Shown piece after piece: positions 4,807-9,054 of a DNA stretch of 9,054 bases. Numbering within the stretch: position 1 is the first letter of the stretch; each line of letters opens with the position of its first letter. The position numbers were made by a program, and so were the translations under genes. Origin of the DNA: Candidatus Woesearchaeota archaeon (GTDB lineage: Archaea > Nanoarchaeota > Nanoarchaeia > UBA10117 > ARS21); contig NZAU01000165.1 of assembly GCA_002686215.1 (NCBI GenBank), positions 1 to 9,054 on the forward strand, given 5' to 3'. Under the pieces are notes generated by a model. That model saw only the letters and a program-made list of their open reading frames with translations, made no database searches and was not told the origin of the DNA.

Positions 4807-5340
4807 ATGGGAGTTTCACAACTTTCCGAAATCGTTGCTCTCGGTTTTGAAGAACTCATTGCTGAGGGTGACACAAGGGAAATTGGCAAGTTTCTTGCAT
4901 TTCCAACCGAACGTATCATCGCCCCGCAATGGTTGCGCGAAGAATGTGGAATCGAAAATGATAAATCTCCCGATGATCTTGATGGTCAGCAGGAAAAGTA
5001 CGATAGACTTTCTTCAAAAGGTCTGCGTATTCAAGTTAAGTATCGTGGAGGAAATACTCTCCACATGGAACAAACTCGCCGCACTACTGGCAAAAATGCA
5101 AACAATGGTGCTAAGAATGGGCAGGTTCGCTATGCAGTGAACTCGTTTGATGTTATACTGTTTATTATCCCCAAAGGTCACGAAGATATTTCAACCTGGG
5201 AGTATCTTGCTATTCCTAGTTGTGAACTTGAAGATAAGAATATGCCTGGATATTGTGTAGGTTCTGTTCCTGCTGCTGTCCGTAAAAAGTACACTGGTCG
5301 CGCAAAGGAGGTTCTGGTTGCTCTCAACAATGCTGAATGA
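4807..5340 (+). CDS. PD-(D/E)xK-like nuclease, probable restriction endonuclease partner (177 aa)
   Basis: Likely a small DNA endonuclease. The supporting core is KYD (D66), then LRIQVKYRG with Q76-V-K78, and later NSFDVILFII (residues 112-121). An acidic residue followed by a strand ending in (D/E/Q)xK, then a FDV-hydrophobic strand, is the layout of PD-(D/E)xK nucleases. The Q-x-K form is known in Mrr-like members. GFEELIAE (13-20) could supply the glutamate of the first helix. There is no signal or membrane segment. The start is firm: a sigma70-type promoter and AAGGAGA lie directly upstream. Its 3' end overlaps the DNA methyltransferase gene, the classic arrangement of a type II restriction-modification pair; this context is as important as the motif. 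Target site unknown. Alternative: a nuclease acting on host DNA only, or a repair nuclease. Confidence 0.6.
   Translation: MGVSQLSEIVALGFEELIAEGDTREIGKFLAFPTERIIAPQWLREECGIENDKSPDDLDGQQEKYDRLSSKGLRIQVKYRGGNTLHMEQTRRTTGKNANNGAKNGQVRYAVNSFDVILFIIPKGHEDISTWEYLAIPSCELEDKNMPGYCVGSVPAAVRKKYTGRAKEVLVALNNAE
5304..5311 (+). promoter_or_regulatory. Ribosome site deciding the methyltransferase start
   Basis: AAAGGAGG inside the nuclease gene lies 6 nt before TTG 5318 and 18 nt before ATG 5330. The spacing favours the TTG start and tight translational linkage, although ATG 5330 would give a more usual methyltransferase N-terminus. Confidence 0.6.
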
Positions 5341-6277
5341 ATATACAATCGGTGACAGTAGAGAACTACTGAAAGAAGTTGATGCAAACTCGGTGGATCT
5401 AATTTATATTGATCCACCATATTGCACTGGCAGAGATTTCTATCACTTTGATGATCGATTCAAATCGAGTGCAGATTATCGTGAATTGTTGATGCGTCCT
5501 TTATTGGAAGAGTGTCATCGAGTTCTGACTGATTGTGGCAACATTGTTGTGCATGTAGAACCTAAGATCTCTCACCATATTCGCATTGTCCTTGATGATG
5601 TGTTTGGTGAGAATAGATTTAAGAATGAGATTGCTTGGGTTTCTGGTGGCAACCACAAATCAAAAAAGCAACTGCAACGCAATCATGATACGATCATTGT
5701 TTATCAGAAAGGAAAAGAGTCCATCTATAATGCAGAGCACAAAGAATATGATGAGGATACTGTAAGGAAGGCAAAGATCTGTCCAATTCGCAAAAAGAAA
5801 TATAACACATCTGCACTTGTTAATCGTCAACCAAATGTTGTATCTCGCCCTAATTTGAGATATGAATGGAATGGTAATCATCTCCAGTGGCATGTATCAA
5901 AAGAGAGGATGCAGATGCTTCATGATGATAATCGACTAGAATATTCTCCTAACACAGGTATTCCTAGAGTCAAGAAGTATTTGGATGAAATGGATGGAAT
6001 CCCTGTCAAAGATGTATGGTCTGATGTAAAACAGATTCAGGGAAATGAGAAGTTAGATTATGCAACTCAAAAACCTGTTGCACTCTTAAATCGTATACTT
6101 CGCATGTTCAGTAACAAAAACTCTATTGTTCTTGATCCTTGTGCTGGATCTGGTACAGTAGGCAGAAGCGCCAGACAGACAGATAGAAATTACATTTTAT
6201 TCGATCTTAACACTGAAGGCAAAAAACTATTTGAAGAATCAATTAAAAATCCATTGCTCGACGCAATGGTCAGTTAA
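5318..6277 (+). CDS. Beta-class DNA methyltransferase (N6-adenine or N4-cytosine), 319 aa
   Basis: Transfers a methyl group from S-adenosylmethionine to an exocyclic amino group in DNA. Catalytic motif IV is DLIYIDPPY (residues 27-35, DPPY 32-35). The SAM-binding motif comes at the C-terminal side: TQKP (250-253) and VLDPCAGSGT (271-280), then NYILFDL. Motif IV before motif I, with the variable target-recognition region between (about 110-240), is the beta class, which includes type III Mod subunits and many type II enzymes. VKDVWSDV (230-237) is also typical. At 319 residues it is complete for a stand-alone enzyme and shorter than most type III Mods. It overlaps the nuclease gene by 23 nt from TTG 5318 or 11 nt from ATG 5330. 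With the nuclease it forms an RM-like pair; alone it would shield phage DNA from host restriction. Repeat R4 follows the stop by 3 nt. Confidence 0.9.
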   Translation: MLSTMLNEYTIGDSRELLKEVDANSVDLIYIDPPYCTGRDFYHFDDRFKSSADYRELLMRPLLEECHRVLTDCGNIVVHVEPKISHHIRIVLDDVFGENRFKNEIAWVSGGNHKSKKQLQRNHDTIIVYQKGKESIYNAEHKEYDEDTVRKAKICPIRKKKYNTSALVNRQPNVVSRPNLRYEWNGNHLQWHVSKERMQMLHDDNRLEYSPNTGIPRVKKYLDEMDGIPVKDVWSDVKQIQGNEKLDYATQKPVALLNRILRMFSNKNSIVLDPCAGSGTVGRSARQTDRNYILFDLNTEGKKLFEESIKNPLLDAMVS

Positions 6278-6280
6278 ATT

Positions 6281-6310
6281 AACTGAAGCCCCTAAAATGT
6301 CCTAGTAATA
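6281..6310 (+). repeat. Dispersed 30-bp direct repeat, copy R4
   Basis: Exact over the first 16 bases. The middle is AATGTCCT and the end AGTAATA. It starts 3 nt after the methyltransferase stop and 44 nt before the helicase ATG. The preceding TAAATTAA resembles the flank of R2. Confidence 0.9.
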
Positions 6311-6324
6311 CTGATACGCCCTAG

Positions 6325-7515
6325 ATGATTACACTTCGCCCACATCAGGAACGCATCACAAATCGTATGCGTGACTACAACAAAGGTCAGATTATTGTTC
6401 CTACTGGTGGTGGTAAAACTCTCACCATGATTGTTGATACTCGGGATCGTCATGATTCTATCAACAATGGAACCACTACTGTTGTTGTTGCTCCGCGCAT
6501 TTTGCTTGCAGAACAACTGTGCAGCGAATTTATGGAGGTTATTGATACTGCTCATACGCATGTAATGCACGTTCACAGTGGAGAAACTTCATATTTCTCT
6601 ACAACAAAGGCAGAAAAGATCAATCTATTTGTAAATACCGCTAGAACTGCTGGTGAGAATGTAATTATCTTCACCACTTATCATTCTTTGCATCGTTTGC
6701 AGGAGGCAGATATTGAAGTCAATACGATCTACTTTGATGAAGCGCATAATTCTGTGCAGAGAAACTTTTTCCCTGCTACGGAATACTTTGCTGCTGATTC
6801 TGATCGTTGCTATTTCTTCACTGCTACTCCTAAACATTCTCTTACTGTTTCTAAACCTGGGATGAATGATTTTGCTGTTTATGGTCAGGTTCTGGCAAAT
6901 GTTCCTGCTCCTGAACTAGTTGAAGGTGGTTACATTCTTCCTCCCAAAGTTGTAGTCAAGTCGCTTCCTTTGATCAAAGGTCGCAAAGTCATGTATGCCG
7001 AAGATGCTGACAATTTGATCGAAACTATTGATGAGAACAACATCGACAAGACTTTGATTTGTGCTCGCACTACAAAGCAGATTGTGGGTCTTCTTTCTCA
7101 GTCTGATTTCTGTGTTGAACTTGCTCAGCGTGGATATTCTTGGATGACGATCACATCGAAGACTGGTGCAATCATTGATGGTAAGAAAGTCAATCGTGAG
7201 CAATTCTTTGAGACTCTGAACACTTGGGGCAAAGATCCTGAGAAGAAGTTTGTTGTCATTCACCACAGCATTTTGTCTGAAGGCATCAACGTGAGTGGAC
7301 TTGAAGCAGTTATTTTCATGCGTAACATGGATTATATCGGCATCAGTCAATCTATCGGTCGTGTGATTCGTTTGGGTGGCAAGTCTAAGACCTTTGGTCT
7401 AGTTTGCATCCCAACTTATGATTCTGTAGGAATCAGCACTGCTCGAAAAGTTCAGGCAGTTGTTGATGTTGTATTCAACAAAGGTGAACCCGCTATTTCT
7501 GAGATCCGCCGATGA
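6325..7515 (+). CDS. SF2 DEAH-box helicase (396 aa)
   Basis: An ATP-dependent DNA/RNA translocase of superfamily 2 with both RecA-like domains intact. Motifs in order: LRPHQ (4-8), Walker A PTGGGKT (26-32), Ia VAPRILLAEQL (55-65), II DEAH (138-141), III TATP (166-169), V SEGINVSGLEAVIF (318-331), and VI QSIGRVIR (342-349). No nuclease, HNH or extra N-terminal domain is visible, so it is a minimal motor of the type seen in type III Res subunits, UvsW-like phage helicases and many marine-phage DEAD/DEAH proteins. It sits after the methyltransferase but is separated from it by repeat R4, so it may be its own transcription unit. No Shine-Dalgarno sequence precedes the ATG. It could assist restriction, recombination or replication-fork repair; the sequence does not decide. 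Confidence 0.88.
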   Translation: MITLRPHQERITNRMRDYNKGQIIVPTGGGKTLTMIVDTRDRHDSINNGTTTVVVAPRILLAEQLCSEFMEVIDTAHTHVMHVHSGETSYFSTTKAEKINLFVNTARTAGENVIIFTTYHSLHRLQEADIEVNTIYFDEAHNSVQRNFFPATEYFAADSDRCYFFTATPKHSLTVSKPGMNDFAVYGQVLANVPAPELVEGGYILPPKVVVKSLPLIKGRKVMYAEDADNLIETIDENNIDKTLICARTTKQIVGLLSQSDFCVELAQRGYSWMTITSKTGAIIDGKKVNREQFFETLNTWGKDPEKKFVVIHHSILSEGINVSGLEAVIFMRNMDYIGISQSIGRVIRLGGKSKTFGLVCIPTYDSVGISTARKVQAVVDVVFNKGEPAISEIRR

Positions 7516-7715
7516 ATTACACTAGACAACAACTAATCGATGCACTTGTAGCAGAGTGGGAATATCTCTGCCATGATGATTTTGATCCAGAAAATGATCA
7601 AACAACTGAAGAATATCGTGAGGATTTGATTGAAATGTCATTGGAAGAATTGATTGAAGAAACATCAACTGATGAACATTATACGTTAGATGAATGGATG
7701 GAAAACTGGGGATGA
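7512..7715 (+). CDS. Small acidic cyanophage-type protein (67 aa)
   Basis: Function not recognised. MNYTRQQLIDALVAEWEYLC, then HDDFDPENDQTTEEYREDL and a C-terminal SLEELIEETSTDEHYTLDEW. It is very acidic and predicted helical. I recall near-identical small proteins in several marine T4-like cyanophages, always unnamed. It is coupled to the helicase by ATGA and to the next gene by ATGA at 7712, so it is probably co-expressed with the helicase. The acidity would allow DNA mimicry or binding to a basic partner, but this is speculation. Confidence 0.78.
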   Translation: MNYTRQQLIDALVAEWEYLCHDDFDPENDQTTEEYREDLIEMSLEELIEETSTDEHYTLDEWMENWG

Positions 7716-7951
7716 AACTAACACAAACTAAGAGCAGCATACTAGAACCCAAACCAGTAGAAGAGGGATTCCTGGTGGGAAAATATGAAGACCCATTGTG
7801 TTATGCTGCTGTACCAATTATGGGAAGTAATACACAACTAGCAATTATACATCGAGGGAGAGTTATTAAAGAGTGTCGCAATCGTCAATCAGCAATTAAC
7901 TTTATTGAGAAGCATCGTAAGGGTAAATCTGTAGCAAAACTTCCCATTTAA
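7712..7951 (+). CDS. Small hypothetical protein (79 aa)
   Basis: Function not recognised. From ATG 7712 it reads MKLTQTKSSILEPKPVEEGF, then LVGKYEDPLCYAAVPIMGSN and QLAIIHRGRVIKECRNRQSA, ending KHRKGKSVAKLPI. The pattern is strands followed by a basic C-terminal helix. An earlier in-frame ATG at 7694 would overlap the previous gene by 22 nt; 7712 is preferred because it forms the ATGA junction seen throughout this window. It is the last gene of the helicase cassette; repeat R5 starts 3 nt after its stop. Confidence 0.72.
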   Translation: MKLTQTKSSILEPKPVEEGFLVGKYEDPLCYAAVPIMGSNTQLAIIHRGRVIKECRNRQSAINFIEKHRKGKSVAKLPI

Positions 7952-7954
7952 CTA

Positions 7955-7984
7955 AACTGAAGCCCCTAAACTGTCCTAGTAGTA
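7955..7984 (+). repeat. Dispersed 30-bp direct repeat, copy R5
   Basis: Exact over the first 16 bases, then CTGTCCT and AGTAGTA. Its last base is the A of the next gene's ATG, so no room remains for a ribosome site between repeat and start codon. It lies 3 nt after the previous stop. Confidence 0.92.
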
Positions 7985-8880
7985 TGAAGAACACTCATTT
8001 GCAACATCCTGAAGATTCTATTCTGACTGGAGACCTTTCAGTTCTTGATTGGTTCGGTGAGTCGGATAGTATTATCAGCACCAAAATGGATGGCGCTCCT
8101 GCTATTGTTTGGGGCACAGATCCTGCTACAGGTACATTTTTTGTTGGCACAAAGTCTGTCTTCAATAAGGTAAAAATCAAGATTGCACACTCTCACAGAG
8201 AGATTGACCAGCATTACGCTGGAAACGTTGCTACAATCCTCCACAAGGCGTTTGATTGCCTGCCTAGGACAGATATGGTCATTCAGGGTGATTTTATCGG
8301 TTATGGTGGCAGTTCAGAGTATACACCAAACACCATCACTTATCACTTCCCTGAAGTGATTGAAGAGAGCATCATTGTGTGTCCACATACATTCTACATC
8401 TCAAACAATGATCTTCGTGATGCTATCTCGTTCCCACTGACTACAGAACTTGATAGCACTGAGTTCTGCAAGTTTGTTCAACCTGATGTATACTTGCAAC
8501 CACAACGTGATGAGGTCAAGTATCTCTGTGAATATGCCAAGCAAATGTCATCTCTGTGTGAGTTTATGACTCCGCAGAAAGCAACTAAGGTCAAGAAGTT
8601 CATCAACGATTGTATCAGGAACGATAATGAGATTGATCCTGAAGAGATTGCCCGTGAATATGAAGTGGATGCATACACTATCAGTTTGTGGAAAGTTGTT
8701 GACATGATCAAGGATGTTATGTTCAAATATATTCATGAACAAGACGACATTGAGTGTATGATTGGGGACGAAGATTGTCTGCATGAAGGTTATGTCATGG
8801 ACAACAAATATGGTATGTTCAAGATTGTTTACCGTGACGTGTTTTCCCGTGCTAACTTTATCATGGAGAAATCTTGGTGA
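7984..8880 (+). CDS. Ligase-like covalent nucleotidyltransferase family protein, cyanophage type (298 aa)
   Basis: I recall close relatives in cyanophages starting MKNTHLEHPED and annotated as unknown function (I believe DUF6267; number not certain). The motifs point to the DNA/RNA ligase and capping-enzyme superfamily: motif I KMDG (34-37), whose lysine would carry AMP or GMP; VGTKSVFNK (54-62); QGDFIGYG (101-108) at the place of the motif III acidic strand; motif IV EGYV (268-271); and motif V-like FKIV (279-282). The 160-residue stretch between motifs III and IV is longer than in minimal RNA ligases and contains a helical insertion (about 172-260). The second lysine expected in motif V (KxK) is V here, so activity may differ or be lost. 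It is led by repeat R5 with no ribosome site and followed by a membrane peptide via GTGA. Alternative: a catalytically inactive relative. Confidence 0.68.
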   Translation: MKNTHLQHPEDSILTGDLSVLDWFGESDSIISTKMDGAPAIVWGTDPATGTFFVGTKSVFNKVKIKIAHSHREIDQHYAGNVATILHKAFDCLPRTDMVIQGDFIGYGGSSEYTPNTITYHFPEVIEESIIVCPHTFYISNNDLRDAISFPLTTELDSTEFCKFVQPDVYLQPQRDEVKYLCEYAKQMSSLCEFMTPQKATKVKKFINDCIRNDNEIDPEEIAREYEVDAYTISLWKVVDMIKDVMFKYIHEQDDIECMIGDEDCLHEGYVMDNKYGMFKIVYRDVFSRANFIMEKSW

Positions 8881-9020
8881 AAAAATTATTATCCATCAGC
8901 ATAGGTGATTTAATTAAAATCATCCTATTTCTTTTCATTCTATCATTTCTTCCTGCATCAATTTACAATCTTGTTTTATTGTTTTTGATTGGTGTGATTC
9001 TAGTTAGAATCTTTCGATAA
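8877..9020 (+). CDS. Small two-helix membrane protein (47 aa), GTG start
   Basis: MKKLLSISIGDLIKIILFLF, then ILSFLPASIYNLVLLFLIGV and ILVRIFR. Two hydrophobic segments (about 12-25 and 28-43) are separated by a proline turn, with lysines at the N-terminus and arginines at the C-terminus, consistent with an inner-membrane hairpin. The GTG overlaps the upstream stop (GTGA), matching the coupled junctions elsewhere, and the frame fills the gap up to repeat R6. Size and hydrophobicity would suit a holin-like or membrane-modifying peptide, but there is no specific evidence for either. Confidence 0.65.
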   Translation: MKKLLSISIGDLIKIILFLFILSFLPASIYNLVLLFLIGVILVRIFR

Positions 9021-9024
9021 GTGT

Positions 9025-9054
9025 AACTGTAGCCCCTAAAGTGTCCCAGTAGTA
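9025..9054 (+). repeat. Dispersed 30-bp direct repeat, copy R6
   Basis: AACTGTAGCCCCTAAA with a single change (A to T) in the first block, then GTGTCCC and AGTAGTA. It begins 4 nt after a stop codon, like the other copies. The window ends exactly at its last consensus base, so what follows cannot be seen. Confidence 0.9.

Noticed and set aside
6281..6310. Repeat as a T4 MotA box (the reverse complement contains GGGCTTCA, near TGCTTTA)
   Set aside because: It is on the strand opposite to all genes, imperfect, and T4-like cyanophages are generally reported to lack MotA.
6916..7350. Minus-strand open frame of 144 residues inside the helicase gene
   Set aside because: It lies wholly within a gene with all SF2 motifs intact. 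The antisense frame has no family features.
1651..9054. Repeats as a CRISPR array
   Set aside because: Spacing is 1-2 kb with complete genes between copies, not 25-50 bp spacers, and no cas-like genes are present.
1651..9054. Repeats as insertion-sequence ends or transposon inverted repeats
   Set aside because: All copies are direct, no transposase is encoded between any pair, and no target-site duplications are visible.
1651..9054. Repeat as a standard intrinsic terminator
   Set aside because: The unit has only a weak ACTG/CAGT pairing in some copies and no T run. Only the DNA downstream of R3 has a true terminator.

Overview
The window looks like part of a T4-like myovirus genome infecting marine cyanobacteria (Kyanoviridae-type cyanophage). 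The grounds are: AT-rich DNA; all genes on the + strand; very tight packing with many 1-4 nt ATGA/TGATG stop-start overlaps; many short proteins of the sort found in cyanophage accessory regions; a protein whose first 11 residues closely resemble the T4 capsid-targeting sequence; and an octamer close to the T4-type late promoter. No rRNA, tRNA, CRISPR, integrase or transposase was seen. The identification rests on remembered family resemblance, not on a database search.

Layout. (1) 1-1649: the 3' part of a DUF4385 gene, then small unknown genes, ending with an exported glycine-zipper protein. (2) 1699-3667: eight overlapping small genes of unknown function. (3) 3716-4073: two small acidic or charged genes, followed by an intrinsic terminator overlaid with a sigma70-like promoter and a late-promoter-like octamer. 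(4) 4153-4659: a very basic protein with a T4 internal-head-protein-like N-terminus. (5) 4807-6277: a second terminator and a clear sigma70-type promoter lead into a small PD-(D/E)xK-like nuclease overlapped by a beta-class DNA methyltransferase, a compact restriction-modification-like pair. (6) 6325-7951: an SF2 DEAH helicase with two small partners. (7) 7984-9020: a covalent-nucleotidyltransferase (ligase)-like protein and a 47-residue two-helix membrane protein.

The feature tying the window together is a 30-bp direct repeat present six times (1651, 3672, 4659, 6281, 7955, 9025), always in the same orientation and always within 0-4 nt of a stop codon. The copies fall at every boundary between clusters of overlapping genes except the one at 4074-4152, which has a conventional terminator/promoter instead. 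The repeat therefore looks like an operon punctuation element (promoter, processing site or recombination boundary) that splits this accessory region into cassettes. Its function cannot be settled from sequence alone.

Three nucleic-acid-active cassettes sit side by side between repeat copies (nuclease plus methyltransferase, helicase, ligase-like enzyme). They could form a phage-borne DNA attack/protection and repair island, but that grouping is inference from proximity. There is no gene-free stretch longer than 150 bases.
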